NCBI RefSeq assembly: GCF_000307855.1
Contig: NZ_AJLR01000040.1
Coordinates: forward strand, 62,001-126,000
DNA length: 64,000 nucleotides
Origin: Schinkia azotoformans LMG 9581
GTDB lineage: Bacteria; Bacillota; Bacilli; Bacillales; Bacillaceae_J
Reading direction: 5' to 3'
The notes under the pieces are model-generated. The model was not told the DNA's origin. It searched no databases and was given only the letters and a program-made list of their open reading frames with translations. How positions within the stretch are numbered: the stretch's first letter is position 1; each line of letters starts with the position of its first letter. A program made the translations under genes and the position numbers. This document shows, piece after piece, positions 18,327 to 28,417 of the stretch.

Positions 18327-18786
18327 TAAAATCTCAATACTTGGAATCGGCAACACCCTCTATTCTGATGAGGGTGTTGCTATCCATGTGTTGCCTTTAC
18401 TCGAAAACGCCTTAGCGGGCTTTGAAAATGTTGAGATTATTGAAGGGGCTACAGACGGTATGCGCCTTTTAGGACCAGTGGAAGAAGCCGACTATTTATT
18501 AATTATCGATGCTATTAATGCCGGAGAAGCGGGAGGAACATTAATTACAATTAGTAATGATGATATTCCACAGTATTTTGGAGTGAAAATGTCAATTCAT
18601 CAAGTAGGCTTTCAAGAAGTTTTATTTGCATCAAAGATTCGTGACAAATTACCAAATGAAATGGTTATGATTGGCGTTCAACCGGAATCATTAGTATTAG
18701 GTGTTGAATTGTCTGATACTGTACGTGCTGTATTACCAGATTTAGTGATTGCGGTTGTAGAGCAAGTGAAGAAGTGGAGCAACTAA
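18298..18786 (+). CDS. hupD: Hydrogenase maturation endopeptidase
   Basis: 162 residues if the TTG at 18298 is used; it follows AAGGTGGAG closely. The core begins ISILGIGNTLYSDEGVAIHV. The nickel-sensing residues of HyaD/HybD proteases are present: Glu in SDEG, Asp in IIDAINAG and His in SIHQVGF. It trims the C-terminal peptide of the large subunit after nickel insertion. The exact start is uncertain because the N-terminal 10 residues are not conserved; an ATG at 18268 is an alternative. Confidence 0.88.
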   Translation: MTKLKNKQTNKISILGIGNTLYSDEGVAIHVLPLLENALAGFENVEIIEGATDGMRLLGPVEEADYLLIIDAINAGEAGGTLITISNDDIPQYFGVKMSIHQVGFQEVLFASKIRDKLPNEMVMIGVQPESLVLGVELSDTVRAVLPDLVIAVVEQVKKWSN

Positions 18787-18787
18787 A

Positions 18788-19204
18788 ATGGATCGCTTAG
18801 GTTTTTTTTCTTATGTCAAAAAGAGCCTCGTAAATACAGTTAAGGAAATTAGTGTGCCTTTTGTTGAGGAGGATATAAAAAAGGTTGATCGATGGATTGA
18901 CGATTTGGCAGGGATTGAGTGGATTCCAATCCAAGGAAAAGAGTTAGATGACGCAGTTGGCTACAAGGATTTATATATTGCAAACAAACATTTTCTATCA
19001 TTTTTTAATGGTGAAGATGTTCGCATTTATGAAAAGGTGTGTCAAAAATGTCATATAATTGTTCATTGGCTAAGTTATGATGAAAGTTTAAAATGTTTTC
19101 AATGTGATACTTCATTCAAAGTCAAGGAGAGGCAAGGTGAATTACAACTAAAAGAATACCGGGCAAAATGTGAAAACGGCATTTGGTTTATTGGTATTCT
19201 TTAA
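18788..19204 (+). CDS. Rieske-like tetracysteine protein of the hydrogenase operon
   Basis: 138 residues, starting one base after the protease stop. Not a standard Hup or Hyp protein. Residues 75-138 follow the layout of a Rieske domain: EKVCQKCHIIVHW, then LKCFQCDTSFKV, then GELQLKEYRAKCENG. But the ligand set C-x-H and C-x2-H is replaced by Cys85/Cys88 and Cys103/Cys106, so a rubredoxin-like iron or a zinc site is more likely than a [2Fe-2S] Rieske cluster. The first 70 residues are unassigned. Position between the protease and hypA suggests a role in hydrogenase maturation or electron transfer; that is inference. Confidence 0.65.
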   Translation: MDRLGFFSYVKKSLVNTVKEISVPFVEEDIKKVDRWIDDLAGIEWIPIQGKELDDAVGYKDLYIANKHFLSFFNGEDVRIYEKVCQKCHIIVHWLSYDESLKCFQCDTSFKVKERQGELQLKEYRAKCENGIWFIGIL

Positions 19205-19239
19205 ATTTTACAATATTTACCACTATAAGGAAGATGTAT

Positions 19240-19590
19240 ATGCATGAAATGGCTTTAATGGGTGATATATTAAACATCGTTGGTACAAATGCCAAAAATC
19301 AAAGCATAAGAAAGGTGAATAAAGTACATTTAATTGTTGGAGATTTGAGTAATGCTTTACCTGATGCACTGGAGATGGCCTTTGATATCTATAAAAGGCA
19401 AGGCATTGACTTTTTAAACGAATACTCCCAATTAGTGATCCATCGTGAGGAAGCGAAAGCTATTTGTTCGCTTTGTCAAAGAGAGTATGTGCCTGATCAA
19501 AGGATTGCGGTTTGTCCGGAATGTCATATACCTACTGGAAGGTTGATCTCAGGTGAAACATTTAAAGTAGATTCGTATGAAGGGGAATAA
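19240..19590 (+). CDS. hypA: Hydrogenase nickel-incorporation protein HypA
   Basis: 116 residues. The start at 19240 is fixed by the invariant N-terminus Met-His-Glu, whose His2 binds nickel; an upstream frame extension is not used. The zinc-binding loop has CSLCQREY and CPECHIP. HypA delivers nickel to the large subunit with HypB. Confidence 0.93.
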   Translation: MHEMALMGDILNIVGTNAKNQSIRKVNKVHLIVGDLSNALPDALEMAFDIYKRQGIDFLNEYSQLVIHREEAKAICSLCQREYVPDQRIAVCPECHIPTGRLISGETFKVDSYEGE

Positions 19591-19604
19591 GGAGGAAAAA
19601 GACG

Positions 19605-20267
19605 ATGAAAGTTATCTTAGGAGAAGATGTACTAGTAGACAATAACACAGCAGCAGCTTTTAATAGAGAACAATTCGTAAAAAATAATATTCTCGTAATC
19701 AACCTTATGAGTTCACCAGGTGCCGGTAAAACAACACTGCTGCAGAAAACAGTGGCCTGCCTTTCTAATGAATTTCGTATTGGTGTTATAGAAGGTGATC
19801 TAGCCACAGAAATAGACGCCAACCGAATTCGTGAGGCTGGAGCACAGGCGGTTCAAATTAATACCGGTGGCGGCTGTCATTTGGATGCTAGAATGATAGC
19901 GAAGACTTTACCACAATTTGATCTAGAGCATTTTGATATATTGTTTATTGAGAATGTAGGGAACCTCGTTTGCCCATCAGGCTATGATCTAGGTCAAAAT
20001 CATAAAATAGCGATATTAAGTGTTCCTGAAGGAAATGATAAAATTCCTAAATATCCAGTGATGTTCCGTCGCACTGAAATGGTCATTCTCAATAAGATTG
20101 ATCTTCTTCCGTATTTGGATTTTAGTGTTGAACAAGCTATAGAAGATTTAAAAGGAATTAATCCTGATTCTAGTCTAATGATAGTATCCGCTAGAACAGA
20201 TGAGGGGATGGACCAATGGATCAATTGGATCAGGAGTGCCTATCAACAATGCCAAAGGCAATCTTAG
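19605..20267 (+). CDS. hypB: Hydrogenase/urease nickel-insertion GTPase HypB
   Basis: 220 residues. The G1 loop is MSSPGAGKTTLL, then a metal-binding NTGGGCHLDARM region with a Cys-His pair at the dimer interface, and ILNKIDLLPY as the base-recognition motif. The N-terminal His-rich nickel store of some HypB proteins is absent. It drives GTP-dependent nickel transfer from HypA. Confidence 0.94.
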   Translation: MKVILGEDVLVDNNTAAAFNREQFVKNNILVINLMSSPGAGKTTLLQKTVACLSNEFRIGVIEGDLATEIDANRIREAGAQAVQINTGGGCHLDARMIAKTLPQFDLEHFDILFIENVGNLVCPSGYDLGQNHKIAILSVPEGNDKIPKYPVMFRRTEMVILNKIDLLPYLDFSVEQAIEDLKGINPDSSLMIVSARTDEGMDQWINWIRSAYQQCQRQS

Positions 20268-22537
20268 TAAGAATAAAAGGACGGGTTCAAGGTGTGGGAT
20301 TCCGTCCCTTTGTCTATCAACTTGCGAAAAAGTATGGTTTGAAAGGAACTGTGCAAAATAATATGGATGGTGTTCGCTTAGTATTGGAAGGGCAGGAAAA
20401 AACACTGTGTTATATGTTGGATGAACTAGAAAATAAGAGTCCACGCTTAAGCAGAATAGATTCAATAGAGAGCGAAGAACTCTCTTATTCTAACTTTCAA
20501 GATTTTACTATTATTCCAAGTGAACGGTTGGGTACATCTTCACTTGTGATTCCTGTCGATGCATCGGTTTGTGATGATTGCTTAAAGGAAATGAATGATC
20601 CTACAAATTTTCGGTTTCAGTATCCGTTTATTAATTGCACCCAATGCGGGCCACGTTACACAATTATTGATGAATTACCATATGACCGCACCTTTACAGT
20701 CATGCGTGAATTTGAAATGTGTGAAAAATGCCGAAATGAATACAACGATCCAACAAACCGCCGCCACCATGCCCAACCAATCGCATGTCCGTTTTGTGGA
20801 CCAAAGGTTACTCTTTATTCAATAAATGGTAAAAAAGAGGCTACTGGGTCCGATGCTATTCATTTAGCTAAGGAGCAGTTGAAAGCGGGAAAAATATTGG
20901 CGGTAAAAGGGATTGGTGGCTATCATCTTGCTTGCGATGCAACGAATCAAAAAGCAATTGAGGAACTAAGGAGAAGAAAAACAAGACCACAAAAACCATT
21001 GGCAATTATGGTGAAAAATATAGAGTTGGTAAAAACAAGTTGTGAAGTGAATTCACTTGAGGAAAAAGCTTTAATCTCAACAGAAGCTCCAATTGTCGTT
21101 CTTAGACAAAAGCAACCGCATCAATTACCAACAGCTCTGGCACCTGGAATCAAGACTCTCGGTGTCATGCTTCCTTATACGCCACTACATCACCTGTTAT
21201 TCGCTGAAAGCAAGCTGGACTATCTTGTGATGACAAGTGCCAATCCATCTGGGATGCCAATGCTATATAAGGATGATGAAGCGTTTGATTATTTAGGTGA
21301 TATCGCTGATTATGTGTTGACGGGAAATCGAAAAATCAAGCACCCTATTGATGACTCCGTAATTCAGGTGATTAATAGTGAAATAACATTTTTACGACGG
21401 GCGAGAGGATATGTCCCTGACCCGATTTATACAAAGAATAGTCATCACGGTGTTCTTGCTTTTGGTTCCCAGCAAAAAAATACATTTGCAATTGGAAGAC
21501 ATCATGAGATTTTTGTCGGGCCACATATTGGGGATATGAACCATTACAATATGCTTCAGCACTATAACCAAGAATTAGACCATCTCCTTCAATGGATGGG
21601 GCCATTTGAAAACCCTGTAATTGCAATCGATAAGCATCCCGGTTATACCGTTCGTGAATTGTTGGATAAGTTTAATCCTTCCAAGGTTGTCGAAGTCCAG
21701 CACCATCATGCCCATCATGTTTCTTGTATGGTTGACAATGGAGTGGACGAGTGTTGCTTTGGGATTATCCTTGATGGAACCGGATACGGGGAGGATGGGA
21801 ATGTTTGGGGATTCGAAATTTTATACGGTGATGCCGTAAATTACAAACGTTTAGCCCATTTGCGCTATACTCCACTTCCAGGAGGAGAAAAGGCGATTAA
21901 AGAGCCATGGAGAATCGCGGTAGGAATGCTGATTGAACATTTTGGGGTAGAGGGAAAAAAGGTATCTGAACAGCTATTTCCTGAAAAAAAATATGAAATT
22001 GGCATTATTCATAACATGATCGAAAAAACTCTCAATAGTCCTCTTGCAGGTTCATGTGGTCGGCTTTTTGATGCTGTAAGTGCAATCTTAGGAGTTTGTA
22101 CAACTTCCAGCTATGATGGAGAAGCTGCTATCAAGCTTTCAGAACTAATGGATGCAACGGCGTCCTTATCGAATAATGGCTATGGTTATCAGTTTAATAG
22201 GGTGGGAGAACTGCTTGAAATTGATTTTGCACGATGTCTTTCAGGAATTGTTCACGATTATGTAAACGGTCGTAACAAGAAAGAAATTATCCATGCCTTC
22301 CACGAAACCATTGTAAAAGCTTGTCGAGATTGCATTAAAATAATGAGTACCCAGTTGCCTCAAGCAAATCGTAAGGTAGTTTTGTCAGGCGGTAGTTTTC
22401 ATAATCCATTTTTAGTAACACAAATGAAAAGAATTCTAGAAATGGAAGGTTTTAGAGTGTATACCCATAAACAAGTTCCTTGTAATGATGGGGGTCTTTC
22501 CTTAGGGCAACTAAAGGTTGCCTCAGCACAAAACTGA
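20249..22537 (+). CDS. hypF: Carbamoyltransferase HypF
   Basis: 762 residues from the ATG at 20249, inside the end of hypB, with AGGAG 12 bases upstream. Domain order: acylphosphatase (GRVQGVGFRPFVYQLA), two zinc fingers (CDDCLKEM, CTQCGP, CEKCRNEY, CPFCGP), YrdC-like adenylation domain (AVKGIGGYHLACDA, RRRKTRPQKPLAIM) and a Kae1-like C-terminal domain (VQHHHAHHVSCM). It turns carbamoyl phosphate into the thiocarbamate on HypE used to make the cyanide ligands of the iron. Confidence 0.95.
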   Translation: MPKAILVRIKGRVQGVGFRPFVYQLAKKYGLKGTVQNNMDGVRLVLEGQEKTLCYMLDELENKSPRLSRIDSIESEELSYSNFQDFTIIPSERLGTSSLVIPVDASVCDDCLKEMNDPTNFRFQYPFINCTQCGPRYTIIDELPYDRTFTVMREFEMCEKCRNEYNDPTNRRHHAQPIACPFCGPKVTLYSINGKKEATGSDAIHLAKEQLKAGKILAVKGIGGYHLACDATNQKAIEELRRRKTRPQKPLAIMVKNIELVKTSCEVNSLEEKALISTEAPIVVLRQKQPHQLPTALAPGIKTLGVMLPYTPLHHLLFAESKLDYLVMTSANPSGMPMLYKDDEAFDYLGDIADYVLTGNRKIKHPIDDSVIQVINSEITFLRRARGYVPDPIYTKNSHHGVLAFGSQQKNTFAIGRHHEIFVGPHIGDMNHYNMLQHYNQELDHLLQWMGPFENPVIAIDKHPGYTVRELLDKFNPSKVVEVQHHHAHHVSCMVDNGVDECCFGIILDGTGYGEDGNVWGFEILYGDAVNYKRLAHLRYTPLPGGEKAIKEPWRIAVGMLIEHFGVEGKKVSEQLFPEKKYEIGIIHNMIEKTLNSPLAGSCGRLFDAVSAILGVCTTSSYDGEAAIKLSELMDATASLSNNGYGYQFNRVGELLEIDFARCLSGIVHDYVNGRNKKEIIHAFHETIVKACRDCIKIMSTQLPQANRKVVLSGGSFHNPFLVTQMKRILEMEGFRVYTHKQVPCNDGGLSLGQLKVASAQN

Positions 22538-22571
22538 TTGAATTATGCGCAAGATGAAAGGAGATATTTCG

Positions 22572-22796
22572 ATGTGCGTAGGTGTACCTGCTAAAGTTCT
22601 TGAAAAACAAGAATATAGTGCTGTCGTAGATGTGATGGGTTCACGGATGACGGTTGGTATCATTTTTGTTCCAGAAGTTGAAATTGATGATTTTGTTGTT
22701 GTTCATGCTGGACAAGCCATGTCCATTATCGATGAAAAATTCGCAAAAGAAAGCATGGATGAATGGAGGAAGCTTGCTGATGTTAGAGATGCTTGA
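22572..22796 (+). CDS. hypC: Hydrogenase assembly chaperone HypC
   Basis: 74 residues. The start at 22572 is set by AAAGGAGA and by the conserved N-terminus MCVGVPAKV, where Cys2 holds the iron. HypC works with HypD in assembling Fe(CN)2CO and passes it to the large subunit. Confidence 0.93.
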   Translation: MCVGVPAKVLEKQEYSAVVDVMGSRMTVGIIFVPEVEIDDFVVVHAGQAMSIIDEKFAKESMDEWRKLADVRDA

Positions 22797-23889
22797 ACAA
22801 ACATCTAATCCGGAAATTAGCAAAAGACTTCTTGAAAAAACGATACAACATGCAAAAAAATTCGAAGAAAAATATGGTCATAAACCAGCTTTTATGGAGG
22901 TTTGTGGTTCACACACGATGGCTTTAGCTCGCACAGGAGTAAAAAAGGCTCTTCAGGCCCATGTCAAATTAATTTCCGGACCGGGTTGTCCTGTTTGTGT
23001 AACCGATCAAAAATCAATTGATGCTATGATTGAGTTAGCGAATGGAGAAAATCGCATCATTTGTACATTTGGTGATATGATCCGTGTTCCGGGTACAAAG
23101 CGAACCTTAATGGAAGCAAAAACTGAAGGTGCAGATATCCGTATTATCTATTCACCAACTGATGCTGTTCGAATTGCGGAGGAAAATCCTACTAAAGAAG
23201 TTATCTTTTTAGGTGTAGGGTTTGAAACGACAATCCCGATCTTAGGGGTGGCTTTAAAGACTGCTTATGAAAAACAAGTTAAAAACTTTTCAATGTGGGT
23301 CACAACAAAGCTTGTTGAGCCTGTTCTCCGCACTTTATTAGATGCTGGTGAAGTAAAAGTCGATGGCTTTATGCTACCAGGCCATGTTTCAATTGTCTTA
23401 GGAAGAAAAGGGTACCAGTATTTGGTTGATGAATATAAGATTCCTGGTGTTATTACTGCTTTTGAGCCCGTCGAGCTTCTAAGTGGAATCTATCATCTTA
23501 TCGATCTATTGCTTGAAGAACGAGTCGATATAATTAATAACTATAAAAGGATTGTGACTGAGGATGGCAACCCAGTTACTCAAAAGATTTTGGAAACGTA
23601 TTTCAAGCCTTGTGATGAAGCTTGGCGTGGATTAGGGATCATTCCGAATAGCGGGTTAGATATCCATGATAATTTTGCAAATTTAAATGCAAAAAATAGA
23701 TTTGAGGTTCAGGTTGGCGAGCCTAAAAAGACAAAATGCCGTTGTGGTGAAATTATTTGTGGCTTAGTTGGTCCTGAGGATTGTAAATTATTTGGAAAGG
23801 CCTGTACACCAGCAAACCCAATTGGACCGTGTATGGTGTCTGGTGAAGGTAGTTGTGCTGCCCATTACCAATACATGAGGGAGGAATAA
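22780..23889 (+). CDS. hypD: Hydrogenase assembly protein HypD
   Basis: 369 residues from the ATG at 22780, which overlaps the hypC end by 17 bases and has GGAGGA ten bases upstream. Family motifs: FMEVCGSHTMAL, SGPGCPVCVTDQ with the redox-active cysteines, and the C-terminal [4Fe-4S] cysteines in CRCGEIICG, DCKLFGKAC and CMVSGEGSCAAHY. HypD is the iron-sulfur scaffold for Fe-cyanide assembly. Confidence 0.95.
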   Translation: MLEMLEQTSNPEISKRLLEKTIQHAKKFEEKYGHKPAFMEVCGSHTMALARTGVKKALQAHVKLISGPGCPVCVTDQKSIDAMIELANGENRIICTFGDMIRVPGTKRTLMEAKTEGADIRIIYSPTDAVRIAEENPTKEVIFLGVGFETTIPILGVALKTAYEKQVKNFSMWVTTKLVEPVLRTLLDAGEVKVDGFMLPGHVSIVLGRKGYQYLVDEYKIPGVITAFEPVELLSGIYHLIDLLLEERVDIINNYKRIVTEDGNPVTQKILETYFKPCDEAWRGLGIIPNSGLDIHDNFANLNAKNRFEVQVGEPKKTKCRCGEIICGLVGPEDCKLFGKACTPANPIGPCMVSGEGSCAAHYQYMREE

Positions 23890-23891
23890 TT

Positions 23892-24899
23892 ATGAGTGAA
23901 CGGATTAGTTTAGCACATGGTGATGGCGGTGAATGGGCCCATAAACTTATTCAGGATGTTTTTGTAAGGAACTTTGGACATCAAAAGGAAGCACAATTAG
24001 ATGCAGCTCCACTATCCCTTTCAAGGGCTGAAATAGCCTTTACAACAGATAGTTTTGTAGTCAGGCCGATCTTTTTCCCCGGCGGAAATATAGGCAAGCT
24101 AGCGGTTGCCGGCACTGTGAACGATCTTGCAGTAACAGGTGCTAAGCCTGAGTATTTAACAGCTTCCTTTATTATCGAAGAGGGATTTCCAATCAGTGAT
24201 TTAAAAAGCATCGTGGAGTCCATGTTTCAGGAGGCTAAAAAAGCTGGAGTTCGGATTGTTGCAGGAGATACGAAGGTAGTTGAACGGGGAAGTGCTGACG
24301 GACTTTACATTAACACTACTGGGATAGGGATTTTTGAATCCGAAGAAAAACGTGTCAAGCCTGAAAGTATCAAAGAGGGTGATTCCATTATTATTAGTGG
24401 GACCATTGGCGATCATGGGATTGCGATTTTAAGTGCCCGTGGTGAACTTGGAATCCAGACCGACCTTTCGAGCGATTGTGCTTCCCTTAACCATATGATT
24501 CAAGACGTTTTGAACGTTTCTAATCATGTGAAAATGATGAGAGACCCAACGCGTGGAGGGTTAGCTACAACACTAGTGGAAATATGTGAGGATTTCCAGA
24601 TCACAATGGAGATTGAGGAAAGATCGATACCTATTAAAAACCAAGTACATGGTGCCTCTGATATTTTAGGTTTTGACCCTCTTTATCTGGCAAACGAGGG
24701 TAAGATCATATTCATAGTCGCAAAAGAGGATGAAGATAAAGTATTGCATGTGTTACAGCGAAATAATAAGGGAAAGGATGCCTGTGTGATTGGTAAGGTT
24801 ACATCAAAGGATAAAGGGCAGCTTTTTATAACTACCCCGATTGGAAGTAAAAGGAGGTTGAATAGACTGGTAGGTATGCAACTTCCTAGAATATGTTAA
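23892..24899 (+). CDS. hypE: Hydrogenase maturation protein HypE
   Basis: 335 residues from the ATG at 23892, after GAGGAAT, two bases after hypD. AIR-synthase-like fold with LAHGDGGEW, FTTDSFVV, NDLAVTGAKP and MRDPTRGGLATTL. The end QLPRIC carries the C-terminal cysteine that is carbamoylated and dehydrated to the thiocyanate donor. Last gene of the hydrogenase operon. Confidence 0.95.
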   Translation: MSERISLAHGDGGEWAHKLIQDVFVRNFGHQKEAQLDAAPLSLSRAEIAFTTDSFVVRPIFFPGGNIGKLAVAGTVNDLAVTGAKPEYLTASFIIEEGFPISDLKSIVESMFQEAKKAGVRIVAGDTKVVERGSADGLYINTTGIGIFESEEKRVKPESIKEGDSIIISGTIGDHGIAILSARGELGIQTDLSSDCASLNHMIQDVLNVSNHVKMMRDPTRGGLATTLVEICEDFQITMEIEERSIPIKNQVHGASDILGFDPLYLANEGKIIFIVAKEDEDKVLHVLQRNNKGKDACVIGKVTSKDKGQLFITTPIGSKRRLNRLVGMQLPRIC

Positions 24900-24903
24900 A
24901 TGT

Positions 24904-24942
24904 AAAAGAGGGTGTCACTAACGTTCACGGGGACATCCTTTT
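24904..24942 (+). terminator. Terminator of the hydrogenase operon
   Basis: AAAAGAGGGTGTC pairs, with a small bulge, with GGACATCCTTTT just after the hypE stop, ending in T residues. Confidence 0.7.
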
Positions 24943-25073
24943 GTATTCCATATAAACAAAAAACTCCCGCTTATCGTAAAAATATTTGTAATATTTTGTT
25001 GTTTTTTGTCGTGAATAATTATACCATTATATTTATCTAGCTTTAAGTTAATGTAAGGGGAGTCGTAGTATTT

Positions 25074-27083
25074 ATGGTTGAAAAGAAAAGGTTTAGTTCC
25101 AATAGTATCCGAACAAAATTTATAGCATCATTTTTATTAGTATCATTGATTCCTTTATTAATCGTTTCTTTGTTAGTATCTAACTTAAACAGCAAAATCA
25201 CTATTTCTAAAGAAAAAGAATCAATGCATGGCCTCGTTTTAAGTAAAGCACAGGCAATGGATGAATGGTTCCGGACTCAAATGGCTGAACTACAACTAGT
25301 AGCGGAAACAGAAACCATTAAATCAATGGATAATGAACGGATTTTCCCGTTTATTTCAATTGTTAACGAAAGATCAGAAGTCTTTGAGACCAATTTTATC
25401 GTTAATTCTAAAGGGACTGTTATTTCTCATACAACCCCGAAAAATATCGGCTCTGATTATAGTGACCGTTCCTATGTTCAAGCGGCATTAACAAAAGGCG
25501 AGTCATCCTACTCTGAAGTATTAATATCTAAAGCAACGGGCAATCGAATTGTAGTTGTAGCTACTCCAATAAAAGATAATGGTGGAAAAGTGATTGGTGT
25601 ACTAGCCGGGTCCGCGAATTTTGAGGCTCTTGTTGATACATTTTTAAAGGATGGGATTGATAAAGCCTCTGGTATTACGCTTGTAGATGCTGAAAAACGC
25701 CTACAAGTAGCACCTAATAAAGAAGATATTTACTCAACAATTGATGAAGCCTCTATCAGTAGTACATTGAAAGCAGCGCTCAGAAAAAGTTTAGTTGAAT
25801 CTGGAATTTCTTTATTTGAACTATCAAATGAAAACTTTTTAATTGCGTATGCACCAATTCAAACGGTGGGCTATGGGTTAAGCATCAGTATGCCCGAGAA
25901 ATTAGCTTTGGAAGAATCTAATGCGATTGAAAAACTAACATATCTGATAATAGTGATTTCGTCCATTTTGATTATCGCTCTTGCTTACTCTATTATTACT
26001 AAATTGATAAAGCCAATTCTAGCAGTTTCCGAAGGTATGAAAACTGTAGCAAACGGTGATTTAACCAGTCAACCTCTTGAAGTGAAGTCCAATGATGAAA
26101 TTGGAAATTTAACTGCAAGCTTCAACGAAATGGTTGTTAATATGAAGGAGGTCATTAAAACAGTAGCCAATACAGCAGCACAGGTTTCAGCTTCCTCTGA
26201 TGAATTAATGGCTAGTGCTGAACATACAAATGTGGCTACTGAACAAGTGACAGCTTCAGTTCAAGAAGTAGCAGGCAGTGCTGAGAAACAAACATACGAG
26301 GTTGAACATAATGCAAGAGCATTGGGAGAGGTTTCCAATGGTGTCAATCGGATTGTGGATAGTTCTAAAAAAGTATTCGAGCTTGCAAACCATACAACTA
26401 CGCTAGCCGAAATTGGAGGCCAATCTGTTCAGGATACCGTGAACCAAATGAATTCCATTCATTCGTCTGTTAACGAATCCAATACGATGATTAAATCCCT
26501 ATATGAGCGTTCACGTGAAGTAAGTTCTATATTGGATGTTATTACTGGTATCGCAGAGCAAACGAATCTGCTTTCCCTAAATGCTGCAATTGAGGCTGCA
26601 AGAGCGGGAGAACATGGCCGTGGATTTGCAGTCGTAGCTGATGAGGTGCGCAAGCTTGCGGAGCAATCGCAACAATCTGCCAAAGAAATTCTTGCAATAG
26701 TGGAAGGAATCCAAAAGGACACGGAAAGTTCAGTGCAAATTATGGCTCGTGTGACAGATGATGTCCAAGTAGGGGTTAAAGTTTCAAATGAAGCAATAGA
26801 GAAATTTAATGGAATCCTTCAAAGTACAAAGGAAATTACGCCGCAAATGGAAGAGGTATCCGCGATAGCGGAGCAAATGTCAGCTGCCGTACAGCAGGTA
26901 TCTGCTACGATTAATGATCTTTCAGTAATTGCAAAAGGGAACGCTACAACAGCAGAAGAAGTAGCTGCATCAACAGAAGAACAAATGGCTTCCATGCAAG
27001 AAATAACAGCATCAGCCAATACTCTTTCATCAAAAGCGGAAGAATTAAATCAATTGATTTCTAAGTTTAAATATAAAAACTAG
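25074..27083 (+). CDS. Methyl-accepting chemotaxis protein with dCache sensor
   Basis: 669 residues. Membrane helix at about 17-38, an extracellular dCache-type domain (about 40-280; [20 protein letters not shown] region), second helix at about 285-308, HAMP domain, and a cytoplasmic signalling domain whose hairpin tip is [20 protein letters not shown] followed by [18 protein letters not shown]. The end [15 protein letters not shown] is a methylation region. The ligand is unknown. Its place right after the hydrogenase operon suggests, at most, a redox-related signal; it has its own leader and terminator. Confidence 0.92.
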   Translation: MVEKKRFSSNSIRTKFIASFLLVSLIPLLIVSLLVSNLNSKITISKEKESMHGLVLSKAQAMDEWFRTQMAELQLVAETETIKSMDNERIFPFISIVNERSEVFETNFIVNSKGTVISHTTPKNIGSDYSDRSYVQAALTKGESSYSEVLISKATGNRIVVVATPIKDNGGKVIGVLAGSANFEALVDTFLKDGIDKASGITLVDAEKRLQVAPNKEDIYSTIDEASISSTLKAALRKSLVESGISLFELSNENFLIAYAPIQTVGYGLSISMPEKLALEESNAIEKLTYLIIVISSILIIALAYSIITKLIKPILAVSEGMKTVANGDLTSQPLEVKSNDEIGNLTASFNEMVVNMKEVIKTVANTAAQVSASSDELMASAEHTNVATEQVTASVQEVAGSAEKQTYEVEHNARALGEVSNGVNRIVDSSKKVFELANHTTTLAEIGGQSVQDTVNQMNSIHSSVNESNTMIKSLYERSREVSSILDVITGIAEQTNLLSLNAAIEAARAGEHGRGFAVVADEVRKLAEQSQQSAKEILAIVEGIQKDTESSVQIMARVTDDVQVGVKVSNEAIEKFNGILQSTKEITPQMEEVSAIAEQMSAAVQQVSATINDLSVIAKGNATTAEEVAASTEEQMASMQEITASANTLSSKAEELNQLISKFKYKN

Positions 27084-27091
27084 CAAGAAAC

Positions 27092-27125
27092 AAAAAAGCT
27101 TACGTTCATCGCGTAAGCTTTTTTT
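27092..27125 (+). terminator. Terminator of the chemoreceptor gene
   Basis: AAGCTTACG and CGTAAGCTT form a perfect stem with a short loop, followed by T7. Confidence 0.9.
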
Positions 27126-27401
27126 AAAAATACATGGTGAGAAAGAACTTGAACAACAACCTGTTAATAATATGGAAATAAACATAATGTGACAATTTAA
27201 CTGGTATGGTACTCAATATTAAAAAATATAATTATTTTATAGCGATATTTTTTTAAAAAGAAGTAATGTGATACAATAATTTTGACTTTTCTTACCTGTA
27301 TTTTTACAGTAAAATATCTATGTACTTAAATTATTTAGTTATTTAAAAGTGGAAATCTTCTTAGAATGAAGAGCAAACTGCAAATGAAAAGGAGTAATCT
27401 T
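27126..27401. other. Intergenic region before ppaC
   Basis: AT-rich, no convincing open frame or RNA structure. It should contain the ppaC promoter; no box is clear enough to call. Confidence 0.4.
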
Positions 27402-28343
27402 ATGGAAAAGGTGTTTATTCTCGGTCATAAAAATCCTGACACAGATTCAATCTGTTCTGCGATTGTCTATAATGACTTAAAAACAAAATTAGGATTTAAT
27501 ACGGAAGCAATCCGTTTAGGAGAAATTAACGGGGAAACAAAATTCGCCCTTGACTATTTTGGAGCAAAAGAACCGCGTTTGGTTGAACAAGTTGCTTCTG
27601 AAGTAAGTACGGTTATTTTAGTAGACCATAACGAGCGTCAGCAAAGTGCGAATGATATTACAGAAGTGCGAATCGCAGAAGTAATTGACCATCACCGTGT
27701 CGCAAACTTCGAAACAAAGGATCCTTTGTATTTCCGTATTGAGCCGGTTGGTTGCACAGCAACCATTTTAAACAAAATGTACAAAGAAAATGGCGTTGCG
27801 ATCGAAAAAGAAATTGCAGGCTTAATGCTTTCTGCTATTATTTCTGATTCATTATTATTTAAATCACCGACATGTACACAGCAAGATGTGGATGCTGCTA
27901 AAGAATTAGCAGCCATTGCGGGTGTAGATGCTGAAGATTATGGATTAGAAATGTTAAAAGCTGGCACTAATTTAAGTTCAAAAACTGCTGCTGAGTTAAT
28001 CACACTTGATTCTAAAGAGTTTCCTATGGGAACTGCAAGGGTTCAAGTTGCTCAGGTAAATGCGATTGATCCAAACGATATTCTTGTACGTCAACAAGAG
28101 TTGGAAGAGGCTATGACAGCATTTATTAAAGAAAAGAACTTAGATTTATTCGTTCTAGTTGTAACGGATATTTTAAAGAGTGATTCAATTGCGCTAGCTC
28201 TTGGAGATTCAACTTCTAATCTTGAGGAAGCTTTTAAGGTTAAATTAAATAATAATTTAGCGATTTTACAAGGTGTTGTATCACGCAAGAAGCAAATCGT
28301 TCCACAATTAACTGAAAGTTTTACAAGTAAGCAAACATTATAA
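27402..28343 (+). CDS. ppaC: Manganese-dependent inorganic pyrophosphatase
   Basis: 313 residues from the ATG at 27402 (AAAGGAG site); a longer in-frame reading lacks one. DHH-family fold with [24 protein letters not shown] and VIDHHRV, which bind the metals, then the DHHA2 domain with VSRKKQIVP near the end. It hydrolyses pyrophosphate from biosynthesis. Family II enzyme, as usual in Bacillus. Confidence 0.96.
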   Translation: MEKVFILGHKNPDTDSICSAIVYNDLKTKLGFNTEAIRLGEINGETKFALDYFGAKEPRLVEQVASEVSTVILVDHNERQQSANDITEVRIAEVIDHHRVANFETKDPLYFRIEPVGCTATILNKMYKENGVAIEKEIAGLMLSAIISDSLLFKSPTCTQQDVDAAKELAAIAGVDAEDYGLEMLKAGTNLSSKTAAELITLDSKEFPMGTARVQVAQVNAIDPNDILVRQQELEEAMTAFIKEKNLDLFVLVVTDILKSDSIALALGDSTSNLEEAFKVKLNNNLAILQGVVSRKKQIVPQLTESFTSKQTL

Positions 28344-28360
28344 AATTGGGATTAAAATAG

Positions 28361-28404
28361 AAAGCCGCACTGTCCGAATTGAAATCCGGGCAGTGTGGCT
28401 TTTA
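28361..28404. terminator. Bidirectional terminator between ppaC and the nitroreductase
   Basis: AAAGCCGCACTGTCC pairs almost fully with CGGGCAGTGTGGCTTTT; T runs on the plus strand and, through the A run, on the minus strand. Confidence 0.88.
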
Positions 28405-28417
28405 ACGTTATTTTTTA

